In this document: piece by piece, positions 6,639-13,809 of the stretch
Layout of the letters: every line of letters starts with the position of its first letter
Position numbering within the stretch: position 1 is the stretch's first letter
Source of the DNA: an uncultured Muribaculaceae bacterium
GTDB lineage: Bacteria; Bacteroidota; Bacteroidia; Bacteroidales; Muribaculaceae
Direction of reading: 5' to 3'
Length of the DNA: 47,963 nucleotides
Assembly: GCA_947625935.1 (NCBI GenBank)
Contig: CANQQE010000026.1
Span: 1-47,963 of the forward strand
Made by a program: the position numbers and the translations under genes
Notes under the pieces: generated by a model
What the model saw: only the letters and a program-made list of their open reading frames with translations
Database searches by the model: none
What the model was told of the DNA's origin: nothing

Positions 6639-6832
6639 AACAGGTAGATTTGATAGACAAAGTAAAGAAAGAAACAGCGCAGGATATATGCGGTACAATA
6701 ATTGCACGGTGTAATTTGGCGCGACAGGCTGAAATGAAAATGAAAAGAGCAACTGCGGTAGAGGCATACCAATATGTAATCGAGTTGGCAAAAACGGCAA
6801 TGGCTTTATATGGAGTAGAAGAGGAAGAATAA
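6635..6832 (+). CDS. Small helical hypothetical protein
   Basis: 65 aa, overlapping both neighbours by 1-4 nt (ATGA and ATAATGG junctions). Predicted all-helical and Ala-rich (AVEAYQYVIELAKTAMALYG) with an acidic end. No recognised domain. Confidence 0.6.
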   Translation: MKQVDLIDKVKKETAQDICGTIIARCNLARQAEMKMKRATAVEAYQYVIELAKTAMALYGVEEEE

Positions 6833-7155
6833 TGGAATTTATTGTTAAAAAATTCACAGTTGAAACAGTCAATTTTATCGTCGACGGGCATCGCGTAGGT
6901 GGAGCGGATGTGGAGAAAAATGGCGATGATATATGGGTGGAGAATTTTACGATTACGCCTGAGTATAGAGGGAAAGGATATGCTCAACAGGCTATTAAAA
7001 TGCTCATAGACAGCTTTGGCATAAACACATTGACTTGCGCCGTTGATAAGAAAGTGGCAATACATATTTACGAAAAGTTTGGGTTTGAGATTGTAGACGA
7101 AGGAATGCACGATTACGACGGACGATCTTATCTTATGAAGAGGGGCGAAAAATGA
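6832..7155 (+). CDS. GNAT-family N-acetyltransferase
   Basis: 107 aa. The GNAT core is clear: beta strand IWVENFTITPEYRGKGYAQQAIKML (two pieces, residues 34-58), with the acetyl-CoA pyrophosphate loop R46-G-K-G-Y-A51, followed by the motif B region 'IYEKFGFEIVDEGM'. It is a short, single-domain version. The substrate is unknown; phage GNATs can modify host proteins or nucleic acids. Encoded within an operon of small early genes. Confidence 0.85.
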   Translation: MEFIVKKFTVETVNFIVDGHRVGGADVEKNGDDIWVENFTITPEYRGKGYAQQAIKMLIDSFGINTLTCAVDKKVAIHIYEKFGFEIVDEGMHDYDGRSYLMKRGEK

Positions 7156-7415
7156 AAGATATGCAACTCGACATCTTTGGCGGTGCAACACCTATTGAAG
7201 AGTTGCCCAAGCCGACGAGCGGAAGAAAGTATAAAACAATGCAACGGATATATGGAACGACCGAGGGTAAGACCTGCAAGACGTGTAGACACTTGTTGAG
7301 GCAACATTGGAACAAGCGAAACTATTACAAGTGCGAGTTGTGGTATATAAGCAGTAGCGAGGCAACGGACATCAGGTTGAAAAATCAAGCGTGTGGGAGA
7401 TACGAAAAAAAATGA
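7152..7415 (+). CDS. Cys-containing protein with N-terminal clamp-binding-like motif
   Basis: 87 aa. Residues 5-9 are QLDIF, close to the bacterial sliding-clamp binding pentapeptide (QLxLF). Downstream, TCKTCRH, YYKCELW and ACGRYE give four Cys in a pattern typical of small zinc-binding phage proteins. It could dock onto the host DnaN clamp; this is inference from five residues. It overlaps its neighbours by 4 nt each. Confidence 0.65.
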   Translation: MKDMQLDIFGGATPIEELPKPTSGRKYKTMQRIYGTTEGKTCKTCRHLLRQHWNKRNYYKCELWYISSSEATDIRLKNQACGRYEKK

Positions 7416-7759
7416 AAGATTACAGGTTGAGCGAGATGCAAGCGATTTGCGAGAAAATGCATAATGAATTTGGCAAAAATGCTTGCAACCTATGCGACAG
7501 AGAAGTAAGCGAATTTTGCATAAAGGAATTTGAAAATTGTCCTTCTCATTGGGACGACATCGAGCCGCGCGATATGATTGAGTTGCCGTATAAGGACTAT
7601 GTGTTTGACGAAGAAGAACAGACCGACAATTGGTTTGTGTATTATCGGAGCACAGAGTTCAAATGTGTTGATTGCAGTTATTTTGATACCGAAGCAGATG
7701 CGGACGCATTTGTAAACGAGTTATTGCAAAAAGCGCAACAACTGAAAGGGGGCAAGTAA
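7412..7759 (+). CDS. Cys-rich acidic hypothetical protein
   Basis: 115 aa from ATG 7412, chosen because it overlaps the previous stop (ATGA). Acidic, with CNLCDREVSEFC and KCVDCSYF Cys pairs, likely zinc-binding. The C-terminal helix is Gln/Ala-rich. Function unknown. Confidence 0.6.
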   Translation: MKDYRLSEMQAICEKMHNEFGKNACNLCDREVSEFCIKEFENCPSHWDDIEPRDMIELPYKDYVFDEEEQTDNWFVYYRSTEFKCVDCSYFDTEADADAFVNELLQKAQQLKGGK

Positions 7760-7944
7760 TGGAACGGACAGTAACGAAAAAGCAAGTGCTTGACAGCATA
7801 GCCGTGATACAGCGATTTTGCAAAGAGCAGAAATTTTGTCAAAGTTGCATATTGCGTGAGTACGCTCCCGACCATTGGGAATGCAAGGTAAATGCGTATG
7901 ATTTGAGCGAATTGTACGATAAGATTAAAAGGGGCAAACAATGA
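7759..7944 (+). CDS. Small Cys-containing hypothetical protein
   Basis: 61 aa, preceded by GGGGG and overlapping its neighbours by 1-4 nt. Contains FCQSCILREYAPDHWEC, a three-Cys cluster with His, plausibly metal-binding. No family is recognised. Confidence 0.58.
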   Translation: MERTVTKKQVLDSIAVIQRFCKEQKFCQSCILREYAPDHWECKVNAYDLSELYDKIKRGKQ

Positions 7945-8102
7945 CAGTAGACATCAGAATAAACGGCACAGAAAAGGACGCAAAACTGCTGAAAAAGATA
8001 ATCAAGCAGTATATGGCAAAGACAAAGTCGATAGTGGAAAAAGACAACTGCGAGTGCTACATAAGGTTGATAGAAAAGGCAGTAGGAAAGTCAAAAGAGT
8101 AA
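7941..8102 (+). CDS. Small basic hypothetical protein
   Basis: 53 aa, ATG 7941 overlapping the previous stop (ATGA), with AAAAGGGGC upstream. Starts TVDIRINGTEKDAKLLKKI. Lys-rich and helical with a CEC motif. No family is recognised. Confidence 0.55.
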   Translation: MTVDIRINGTEKDAKLLKKIIKQYMAKTKSIVEKDNCECYIRLIEKAVGKSKE

Positions 8103-8127
8103 CAAATTGGTGCTATGTGGAGGAAAT

Positions 8128-8403
8128 ATGAAACAAGCAAGCGAAGAGACAAAAAGAGTATTGCAAGACATAATGTGCGAGATTGAGATTGACGCCGCCG
8201 ATATGTTACAGAAAATCGGCAATGACGAGCGAAATCGGAACTGCTATGTGCGTGACCTTTACGGGCACAAGGGCATATATCGAGGGCTGAAAAATGCCAA
8301 AGGCTTGATTATTGAGTATTGCAGAGAATTCTTGCACATCAGCGACGAAGAAACAATGCAAATGGCGAGAGGCGAGAGATACAAGGACGAGGTGAAAGAA
8401 TGA
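8128..8403 (+). CDS. Helical hypothetical protein
   Basis: 91 aa from ATG 8128, chosen for GGAGGAAAT immediately upstream. Charged and helical (QASEETKRVLQDIMCEIEIDAADM). No domain is recognised. The stop overlaps the next start (ATGA). Confidence 0.62.
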   Translation: MKQASEETKRVLQDIMCEIEIDAADMLQKIGNDERNRNCYVRDLYGHKGIYRGLKNAKGLIIEYCREFLHISDEETMQMARGERYKDEVKE

Positions 8404-8567
8404 CAGACAAAGAATTTGGAATAGAGCTTGTACGCAGGTTGCAGAAAGTGGTCGATACCTGCTCCACCTGCATCCATTGTTGCTTCGAGGTTGGCGACTT
8501 GGAAACCTGCTACGAAGGTATGAAAGCGTTTGCGGAAAAGGAGTTGGAAAATGATAACAGCGATTAA
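8400..8567 (+). CDS. Small Cys-rich protein
   Basis: 55 aa from ATG 8400, overlapping the upstream stop. Contains TCSTCIHCC, a dense Cys cluster, and one later Cys. Probably metal-binding. Function unknown. Confidence 0.55.
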   Translation: MTDKEFGIELVRRLQKVVDTCSTCIHCCFEVGDLETCYEGMKAFAEKELENDNSD

Positions 8568-8754
8568 GATAATTTTTTGGCTTGTCTCACCATTATGTTT
8601 GATTGCTGGTTTGATTGCCTGTTTATGTGGTGCATATTTCTTTTTCGAGGGGCTATTTAGCAAAAAAAACATAATATTAACAGTGTTGACAGGTTTGGTG
8701 TTGTTAGCGGTTGGTATTGTAGGGATAATGTTTTTGGCAGGGGTGATAAAATGA
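8551..8754 (+). CDS. Small two-helix membrane protein
   Basis: 67 aa from ATG 8551, chosen for AAAGGAG 7-13 nt upstream. Two hydrophobic segments (about residues 5-30 and 40-62) separated by FSKKN, so two membrane spans with a short loop. It overlaps the previous coding end by 17 nt. It might be an early membrane-acting protein; no homologue is recognised. Confidence 0.62.
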   Translation: MITAIKIIFWLVSPLCLIAGLIACLCGAYFFFEGLFSKKNIILTVLTGLVLLAVGIVGIMFLAGVIK

Positions 8755-8930
8755 CAAACAGGGAATGGCTCGAAAGTTTGAGCGACAAGGAATTGGCAGG
8801 TATAGTAACAGGATTTGTGGCAGGAAAAGTGATAGTAAATATAGGTTTGACCAATATGTATTATTGGGTAATGAAAGATTTTGAAGAGTGGTTACAAGCC
8901 GAACACGAGGAGAGCGGCAATGACAAATAG
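8751..8930 (+). CDS. 'NREWLESLSD' family protein, copy 1 (Cys-less)
   Basis: 59 aa. It begins TNREWLESLSDKELA and ends EEWLQAEHEES, the same ends as the next gene. The middle has lost the Cys pairs of the second copy and is instead hydrophobic (AGIVTGFVAGKVIV). A diverged tandem duplicate. Family members are common in clostridial phages as small zinc-binding proteins of unknown role. Confidence 0.6.
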   Translation: MTNREWLESLSDKELAGIVTGFVAGKVIVNIGLTNMYYWVMKDFEEWLQAEHEESGNDK

Positions 8931-9117
8931 GGAATGGCTTGAAAGTTTGAGCGATGAGGAATTGGCGCACACGCTCATAAAAATTTATAACATAAAATAC
9001 GGCATATGTAAAATGTGCAGTTATTGCGACCAAGATTGTGATGAAATAAGCTTGTCTTGTATGGACGGTATTGAAGAGTGGCTACAAGCCGAACACGAGG
9101 AGACAGACAATGGCTAA
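8920..9117 (+). CDS. 'NREWLESLSD' family small zinc-binding-like protein, copy 2
   Basis: 65 aa from ATG 8920, overlapping copy 1 by 11 nt. N-terminus TNREWLESLSDEELA, centre CKMCSYCDQDCDEISLSC (five Cys), C-terminus EEWLQAEHEE. The Cys pattern fits a small zinc knuckle between two conserved end motifs. Nucleotide identity with copy 1 at both ends shows tandem duplication. Confidence 0.65.
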   Translation: MTNREWLESLSDEELAHTLIKIYNIKYGICKMCSYCDQDCDEISLSCMDGIEEWLQAEHEETDNG

Positions 9118-9319
9118 GCGTGAATGTGAGTTTTGCAGAATGTATAAAAGGTTGCAAGAATTTGAAAAAAATCATTACGAAGCAGACTATCAGCCGAGAT
9201 ATTATGCATGTTTATATCATACATATTACGATAAAGAATATAAACAGGAGCGCGGTTTTAGTAGATACGGACGGGTACGATTGCATTACTGCCCGTACTG
9301 TGGAAAGAAATTAAGGTGA
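9110..9319 (+). CDS. Zinc-ribbon small protein
   Basis: 69 aa from ATG 9110. CEFC near the N-terminus and CPYCGKKL near the C-terminus form a classic two-knuckle zinc ribbon bracketing a Tyr-rich middle. Likely structural zinc; possible nucleic-acid contact. It overlaps the previous gene by 8 nt. Confidence 0.66.
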   Translation: MAKRECEFCRMYKRLQEFEKNHYEADYQPRYYACLYHTYYDKEYKQERGFSRYGRVRLHYCPYCGKKLR

Positions 9320-9323
9320 AAAT

Positions 9324-9590
9324 ATGGACGATATTATTAAAGAACTAAATGAAGTTGCGTTGGAATTAAGTTGGGGGTCGGTAGACAGAATTGACGGTAT
9401 GCCAAAAAACGTTGTTGTTGTGCAAAGGGCTATCGCAGAACTTCAAAAGTACAAAAAGGCATTGGCGTTGGCAAGCGAGGTTGCGGCAAGGGGCGATTGT
9501 GTAGGCCGAGAATGGAAGTGCAACAGCAAAGGTTGCGCCATATGTTGGCAGGAATTCTTTTTGAAACAAGCGGAGAGCGAGACGGATTGA
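9324..9590 (+). CDS. Cys-containing protein; parent of the 599 chimera's tail
   Basis: 88 aa. From residue 24 (DGMPKNVVVVQRAIAELQK and on to residue ~50) it matches residues 85-110 of the chimeric P-loop gene at 599, and both continue into a Cys cluster (C59, C66, C71, C74 here). It therefore appears to be the intact form of the module that was fused to the broken ATPase. Function unknown; the helix plus Cys cluster could be a small zinc fold. Confidence 0.62.
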   Translation: MDDIIKELNEVALELSWGSVDRIDGMPKNVVVVQRAIAELQKYKKALALASEVAARGDCVGREWKCNSKGCAICWQEFFLKQAESETD

Positions 9591-9592
9591 TT

Positions 9593-10060
9593 ATGACAGA
9601 ACAAGACAGAGAACTAATAATAAGATTATGGAATAGTAGAATGTCACTTAATAGTATTGCGCGTATGTTGCCATATCCGACAATGATCGCGAAACAGTAT
9701 GTGAACGAGGTAAAAGCAAGCGGTGCGCTAAAAGCAGAAAACCGTGTGATGACACATAAGCAGTTGATATTGACCGCCTATGCAAATGGAATGGTGAACC
9801 CACATCAGATTGCAAGTGAATTTGAATTACCGCTTAACAGTGTCCGCGCCGTGTTGAGTGCAGCAAAACTTAATCGAAAAAGACCTCCGCACAATTATGT
9901 GAAACGTTTACAAGCGAAACTATCGGACAAGACACAACAGATTCTTACAGATGTGCAACAGGGTTTGTCTAATGTGGAAGTGGCAAAAAAACACAACGTA
10001 ACGCGGCAATATGTTTACAAAATCAAAAAGAATTACACACAAATAATAGATAATCAATAA
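9593..10060 (+). CDS. Multi-helix-turn-helix DNA-binding protein
   Basis: 155 aa from ATG 9593. Three HTH-like segments are visible: MSLNSIARMLPYPTMIAKQYV (two parts, 16-36), NPHQIASEFELPLNSVRAVL (~65-85) and SNVEVAKKHNVTRQYVYKI (~125-143). This suits a transcription regulator, for example a late-gene or sigma-like activator. A small-terminase role is also conceivable because no TerS adjoins TerL. The spacing and triple HTH favour a regulator, with modest certainty. Confidence 0.65.
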   Translation: MTEQDRELIIRLWNSRMSLNSIARMLPYPTMIAKQYVNEVKASGALKAENRVMTHKQLILTAYANGMVNPHQIASEFELPLNSVRAVLSAAKLNRKRPPHNYVKRLQAKLSDKTQQILTDVQQGLSNVEVAKKHNVTRQYVYKIKKNYTQIIDNQ

Positions 10061-10078
10061 AGGGGGAAATATATATCT

Positions 10079-10246
10079 ATGGTAACACAAAGTGATCTAT
10101 TTAAGAAATTAGACAAGATATCTGAACAGTTGCGGGAAATATGCGAAGAAATGCAAGCAATGAATAAGGTAATAAAGACGAAACTATCTACCGCCCTACA
10201 ACAGTTCGCGACTAAGGCTAAGGAGAACGACGATGACGAAAATTGA
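10079..10246 (+). CDS. Small coiled-coil protein
   Basis: 55 aa from ATG 10079, with AGGGGG upstream. Helical heptad-like sequence (LFKKLDKISEQLREICEEMQ) with an acidic tail DDDEN. Its codons 39-43 (10195-10209) contain the 15-base unit CCTACAACAGTTCGC that recurs in the non-coding array 10567-10714. The stop lies inside the next gene's start region. Confidence 0.58.
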   Translation: MVTQSDLFKKLDKISEQLREICEEMQAMNKVIKTKLSTALQQFATKAKENDDDEN

Positions 10247-10541
10247 GAAACCGACATCAACAGAAGAAAACGGGGTGCGCGTACATATCGAATCGGACGC
10301 GGAAGATTATGGCACATTGTGCACTGACTATTTTTTCATAATCGGAGCGATGACAAAGGTTATCAAGGCAAAATTCGGCACAAAAGCGACAGCGGTGTTT
10401 GTAAATATCTTGCAGTCATTGCCACTTATATGCGCGAGCACAACAGATTGCATAACATTCAACGGCGAAGTGATCAATTCCGACACACAAGACGCACAAG
10501 ATATTCCTATTAGTACATATACAGAAAAGGGTGATAATTAA
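10233..10541 (+). CDS. Hypothetical protein
   Basis: 102 aa from ATG 10233, preceded by AAGGAGAACG and overlapping the previous gene by 14 nt. Predicted alpha/beta; central hydrophobic helix FFIIGAMTKVIKAKFG, acidic C-terminus. It is the last gene of the rightward early operon. No family is recognised. Confidence 0.62.
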   Translation: MTKIEKPTSTEENGVRVHIESDAEDYGTLCTDYFFIIGAMTKVIKAKFGTKATAVFVNILQSLPLICASTTDCITFNGEVINSDTQDAQDIPISTYTEKGDN

Positions 10542-10566
10542 ATATTTAGATATAAATTAGAAATAT

Positions 10567-10714
10567 CTACAACAGTTTTGCCGAAATAGTTTTTAATGGC
10601 TACAACAGTTTCCTTGCAACAGTTCGCCTAAACAGATTGCCTACAACAGTTTTTCCACCTGCAACAGATTTTGCCTACAACAGTTCGCATTGAAAAGCCT
10701 ACAACAGTTTTGCG
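10567..10714. repeat. Eight-copy irregular repeat array, consensus CTACAACAGTTTTGCC
   Basis: Copies have their AACAG cores at 10571, 10604, 10618, 10631, 10645, 10663, 10679 and 10703, at spacings of 33, 14, 13, 14, 18, 16 and 24 nt. Variants end in TTTTGCC, TTCGCC or GATTGCC. One more exact unit lies in the upstream small gene (10195-10209). The arrangement resembles iterons or protein-binding operators rather than CRISPR. It sits just beyond the rightward operon. Confidence 0.75.
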
Positions 10715-10985
10715 CCGATTTGAAAAAATAGCGCAAATATGAGCAAAAATCGAAGTCGCGCGGATCGCATATTCGGACGCGGGCGGCGGTCACGTTTGGC
10801 GGGCTGTGTGCGTGTCTCCGCGGCGTTTATGCCGGGCGCGTGTGTTTGTCGGTGCGGCGTTGCTTTGCCGTTTGTGGGCTTGTAGCGCGTTGATTTTTTG
10901 CGTTATATATTGCAATTTCAATTGTGACGGCTTGCAATGCGGTTTGTTGCCGTGTTTGTGTGCGGTTCGATAGGTTAAAAGCCAA
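10715..10985. other. GC-rich non-coding stretch
   Basis: No ORF here has a credible ribosome site. Base composition is clearly richer in G+C than the flanks (runs such as CGCGGCGTTTATGCCGGGCG). It lies beyond the terminators of the minus-strand island and is probably the decayed or transferred edge of that island. Confidence 0.5.
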
Positions 10986-11017
10986 AACAAAAAACCGCTT
11001 AAAATCAAAATAAACGG
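10986..11017 (-). terminator. Distal terminator of the minus-strand island
   Basis: Read on the minus strand: CCGTTT, 11-nt A/T loop, AAGCGG (one wobble), then TTTTTTGTTTT. Second of two tandem terminators closing the leftward operon. Confidence 0.6.
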
Positions 11018-11054
11018 CTTGCAAGCGTTCGGCGCGTCTTCGGTGTCGGAGCAA

Positions 11055-11087
11055 GAAAAAGCCCGCGGCGCGTTTGCGTTGCGGGCT
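11055..11087 (-). terminator. Proximal terminator of the minus-strand island
   Basis: On the minus strand AGCCCGC (11081-11087) pairs with GCGGGCT (11060-11066), with inner GC pairing, followed directly by TTTTTC. A strong intrinsic terminator about 70 nt past the last leftward gene. Confidence 0.8.
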
Positions 11088-11160
11088 GTTGTTCGTTTTT
11101 AATCGGCGATTTTTTCAATCTGTTTCATAGTATTTATTTGTCATTGTTTCCGATCTCCTT

Positions 11161-11349
11161 TTATTTTAGTATTATATTTATTATGTGTATTCTGTTTAAT
11201 ATGTCGCCGGTGGTGTAATTATATTCGCCCGTTCTGGCGTTGCGGATTAAATAGCCACCTTCCCCCGCGCGGAATATTTCCACCGTTGCGCCGTTGTGAT
11301 CCGTTGCAATTATCTTGTAAAATTTTTGCGTTGCTGATGCTTGTGTCAT
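11161..11349 (-). CDS. Small hypothetical protein, last gene of the minus-strand island
   Basis: 62 aa. The start at 11349 has AGGGGG 5-10 nt upstream on the minus strand. Predicted beta-rich core (KFYKIIATDHNGATVEIF, then GGYLIRNARTGEYNY) and a hydrophobic tail. Such short proteins travel with gut Bacillota mobile elements; the role is unknown. Confidence 0.65.
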   Translation of the reverse strand: MTQASATQKFYKIIATDHNGATVEIFRAGEGGYLIRNARTGEYNYTTGDILNRIHIINIILK

Positions 11350-11364
11350 TTTGTCCCCCTTTTT

Positions 11365-11436
11365 TTATTTATTTCTTTTTGCGATTTCTATTATAAACAT
11401 AATAAACGCGATCGGAATAATTAAAAGCCACATCAT
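11365..11436 (-). CDS. Tiny membrane peptide (23 aa)
   Basis: MMWLLIIPIAFIMFIIEIAKRNK: one hydrophobic span followed by a basic tail. It starts 6 nt after the stop of the upstream gene, with GGGAAG about 9 nt before the ATG. It could be a real single-span peptide or a chance ORF; spacing and composition favour real, weakly. Confidence 0.4.
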   Translation of the reverse strand: MMWLLIIPIAFIMFIIEIAKRNK

Positions 11437-11441
11437 AAATT

Positions 11442-12011
11442 TTATCTTCCCGCCGTGATGGCATAATATAGCGATGTTTCGCCAATTTCGTCCGTTTCTC
11501 TTGCCGTGTTGCAAATTTCGCGCAATTCCTTTTCGGCTTTTGCAATTGCTGCGCGGTAATTGGTAAAAGCCTTTTCGGCGATTTCTAATTGTTTTTTCAA
11601 AGTTTCAACGCGATTTTTATATATTTCAATTCTGTTTGCGATTGCAGCGCGGATTTCTTCGGCGTTCATTGGTGACGTTTTGCGCTGCCATATTCCGCCA
11701 TCGAAAACCGTTTCACGGCTTGCGCCTTTGTCTGGCAGCTGGTCGCAATAAAAATATATGTCTAATGTGTCGGAGTTGTAACCGTGTTTATTTTTATATG
11801 TAATTTCGATTGCCGGATGTGCTGCATCGTTTGGGCAACTTGTAGAAATGTGCGCACCCTCCAACGCGCGGCCGATCTGCGCAAATTCCGAATTGTCTTT
11901 CTTTTTGTGGATTGTGACCGCTTGCCAAGCAGCGAGCGCGGATTTGTAGTTGTCTAATTGTGTTTGTAATTCCGTTTTTACTTCTTCAATGTTTTGATTT
12001 CTGAAATACAT
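11442..12011 (-). CDS. Coiled-coil hypothetical protein of the island
   Basis: 189 aa, with AAAGGAGG about 8 nt before the ATG at 12011. Helical N-terminus (NIEEVKTELQTQLDNYKSAL), a small alpha/beta centre (EGAHISTSCPNDAAHPAIEI), and a long coiled coil at 115-175. No family is recognised. Cotranscribed with the genes on both sides. Confidence 0.68.
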   Translation of the reverse strand: MYFRNQNIEEVKTELQTQLDNYKSALAAWQAVTIHKKKDNSEFAQIGRALEGAHISTSCPNDAAHPAIEITYKNKHGYNSDTLDIYFYCDQLPDKGASRETVFDGGIWQRKTSPMNAEEIRAAIANRIEIYKNRVETLKKQLEIAEKAFTNYRAAIAKAEKELREICNTARETDEIGETSLYYAITAGR

Positions 12012-12032
12012 TTCTTTTTGCCTCCTTTTATA

Positions 12033-12668
12033 TTATTCTGCAAGTTTATATTTTGCTATTTTTGTAAATCCATCAAATAAATATAATTCTATATCTTCCA
12101 GAGCAACGCCGAACGCCTCCGCAATTTCGGCGCGGGGCTCGTTATGTGTGTAGATGCTTGTTGTTTCTTCTTCGTCGTCGTCCGGATGTATGATCCATTC
12201 TTCGCCCATGTTAAAATATTCGATTGTAAATAGTTCTATGTCGTTTTTGCTGTATTCTTTGGTATTATAGTAAATGTCTTGCCAGTCTCCCTGACAATAT
12301 CCGCGTATTGTGTGACATTCCCAGTTGCCCGCGGTTAGTAGGTTTAACGCGTTTGTGATAGTGTTTTCTTCGCTATATTCGCCTGAAAATATTAGCTTCC
12401 ACATATGCAGCTCTGACGGGCTCCAACGTTTCCCGCTCCTTTTTTCAAAACCGTATTGTTGTAATATTTCGGTGATCGTGTTTGTTAATTTGTTTTGATA
12501 GTCATAACAAGCATCATCAATATATTTTGTTATTATATCATATGTGCGTGTGGTTCTGCTCATATAGTCCCGGTTGCCGTCGCAAATTATATTTTCGAAA
12601 AATTCGTCACCATAAAATAGCGGGCTTTCCTGATATTCGGGCGGCACTTGTTTAGCAATAAATTTCAT
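12033..12668 (-). CDS. Hypothetical acidic protein of the island
   Basis: 211 aa. Acidic, aromatic and soluble. Contains HTIRGYCQGDWQDIYY (about 119-134), a 'GYxQGDWQ'-like box I have seen only in uncharacterised mobile-element proteins, and a DDDEEETT acidic patch. An AAAGGAG-type ribosome site precedes ATG 12668. Function not assignable; an accessory or anti-defence role is speculative. Confidence 0.65.
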   Translation of the reverse strand: MKFIAKQVPPEYQESPLFYGDEFFENIICDGNRDYMSRTTRTYDIITKYIDDACYDYQNKLTNTITEILQQYGFEKRSGKRWSPSELHMWKLIFSGEYSEENTITNALNLLTAGNWECHTIRGYCQGDWQDIYYNTKEYSKNDIELFTIEYFNMGEEWIIHPDDDEEETTSIYTHNEPRAEIAEAFGVALEDIELYLFDGFTKIAKYKLAE

Positions 12669-12673
12669 TTTTT

Positions 12674-13354
12674 TTATTCTCCTTTTAATAGTTTATATAT
12701 AATTTGTTCATCTTCTGCGGGTATTGATAAGTATTTCCATTCCGTGCCATAACGATAACCGCAAACCGGGCAAGGCTTGCATAAAATGCCTTCGGGGTGT
12801 TCTGTTTCTTCGATCCAACCACATATTTTTTCTTCTGTTTTGTCCGGCATATAAAACTGTGTCATATCCGCGGGCGGGCAATTTTCCGGTATAGTAATAG
12901 AATATTTCAACGCGAGTATTTGCCGCTCCGCCTCCGTTGGTATATAGGTCGATCCATTCCGGGCGGCGTTTAGTACTTTGTCTTTTACTTCTCTTTGCGC
13001 CGATATTGCCGCCGATGTCATTTTGAAAGTATATAATATAACTTTTTTCTTTGCTTGCTCATCCCAACCCGCGGCGCGTTGGTGTTCACATTCCGGGCGC
13101 ATGTCGTTTAAGTGGTACAAACGCCACAAGCGCAAAATTTCGCAAAATGTCGGATCGGTTATATATTTCGCGATTTCGTCAAGGCATTGTCCGCCCGTGA
13201 GTATGTTGGTATGCTTTGCGTTCCAAATGTTCCCGCTTGCTGTAAATGCTTTTTGTTCGTTCTTTTCGGTGTATTCGATTTCAACCGTTACGGCGTTACT
13301 CTTCCGCCCAATTCCGTAGTAGTCAATTTTTCCGAAGTCAAATATTTTTTTCAC
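12674..13354 (-). CDS. Mobile-element protein with LHLNDMRPECEHQ-type motif and zinc ribbon
   Basis: 226 aa using a GTG start at 13354 (GAGGAGG 11 nt upstream), overlapping the previous stop (GTGA). Residues 80-92 read YHLNDMRPECEHQ and the C-terminal region has CKPCPVCGYRYGTEWKY, a zinc-ribbon-like CxxCxxC followed by aromatic residues. This combination recurs in uncharacterised proteins of gut Bacillota plasmids, ICEs and phages (recollection of family look, not a search). Role unknown. Confidence 0.68.
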   Translation of the reverse strand: MKKIFDFGKIDYYGIGRKSNAVTVEIEYTEKNEQKAFTASGNIWNAKHTNILTGGQCLDEIAKYITDPTFCEILRLWRLYHLNDMRPECEHQRAAGWDEQAKKKVILYTFKMTSAAISAQREVKDKVLNAARNGSTYIPTEAERQILALKYSITIPENCPPADMTQFYMPDKTEEKICGWIEETEHPEGILCKPCPVCGYRYGTEWKYLSIPAEDEQIIYKLLKGE

Positions 13355-13497
13355 TGTTTGTTGTCCTCCTCTTTTATTCTATCAACTATATTTTCTATTT
13401 GTATAATATAGTAATATTGTTGTTTTGTTAAATTTTTATTGTGAAATTTGAAATAGTCTATAATTTCTTTTAATTCATCTATAATTTTTTGGCTCAT
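13351..13497 (-). CDS. Small helical protein (48 aa)
   Basis: MSQKIIDELKEIIDYFKFHN, then KQQYYYIIQIENIVDRIKEE. The ATG at 13497 has GGAGG 10 nt upstream. Its start overlaps the previous stop (ATGA) and its stop overlaps the next GTG (GTGA), strong evidence of real operonic translation despite the small size. Confidence 0.62.
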   Translation of the reverse strand: MSQKIIDELKEIIDYFKFHNKNLTKQQYYYIIQIENIVDRIKEEDNKQ

Positions 13498-13778
13498 TGT
13501 TTTTTTACCTCCAAATTTCTCCACCATGCCAAACCGCCGCCCGGCAAGCCGTAAAAGGACAAAAAGCTGTTTATATGTCTAATTGTGGTAGCGCTTTCAC
13601 CGTCCCACAGTCGGACAAATTCCCCCGCCGGGGTGATCTTGCATACCTCCGTGTTGTACGAGGTTAAAACCTTTTCACCGTTTGCGTACTCTGTCACTTG
13701 CGCCCGGCCGTAAAAACTTTTTCGAGAATCAAGGCAAGGTAAGTTAAATTTTTTCATTGTGTTTGTTGCTGTTGTCAT
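13494..13778 (-). CDS. First gene of the minus-strand island, hypothetical
   Basis: 94 aa. ATG 13778 with GGAGG 8-12 nt upstream and a consensus promoter 32-59 bp away. Begins TTATNTMKKFNLPCLDSRKSFYGRA. The middle (ANGEKVLTSYNTEVCKIT) is beta-rich, suggesting a small beta fold. Recurrent in gut mobile elements by appearance. Function unknown. Confidence 0.68.
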   Translation of the reverse strand: MTTATNTMKKFNLPCLDSRKSFYGRAQVTEYANGEKVLTSYNTEVCKITPAGEFVRLWDGESATTIRHINSFLSFYGLPGGGLAWWRNLEVKKQ

Positions 13779-13809
13779 TGTTAATACCTCCGTATTTTAT
13801 GATACTTAT

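Noticed and set aside
6610-7191. 193-aa antisense ORF
   Set aside because: It mirrors three well-supported overlapping plus-strand genes, including the GNAT gene, and has no ribosome site or promoter.
10567-10714. CRISPR array
   Set aside because: Units are 13-33 nt apart with no constant spacer length, variable ends and no cas genes.
10715-10985. tRNA or other known RNA gene in the GC-rich gap
   Set aside because: No cloverleaf with the conserved T-loop GTTCRA and matching arms could be assembled by eye; a tRNAscan run would settle it.
10790-11054. Two overlapping minus-strand ORFs of 72 and 75 aa
   Set aside because: They start from poor codons without ribosome sites and lie inside or beyond the tandem terminators of the island; basic Arg-rich composition reflects GC-rich non-coding DNA.
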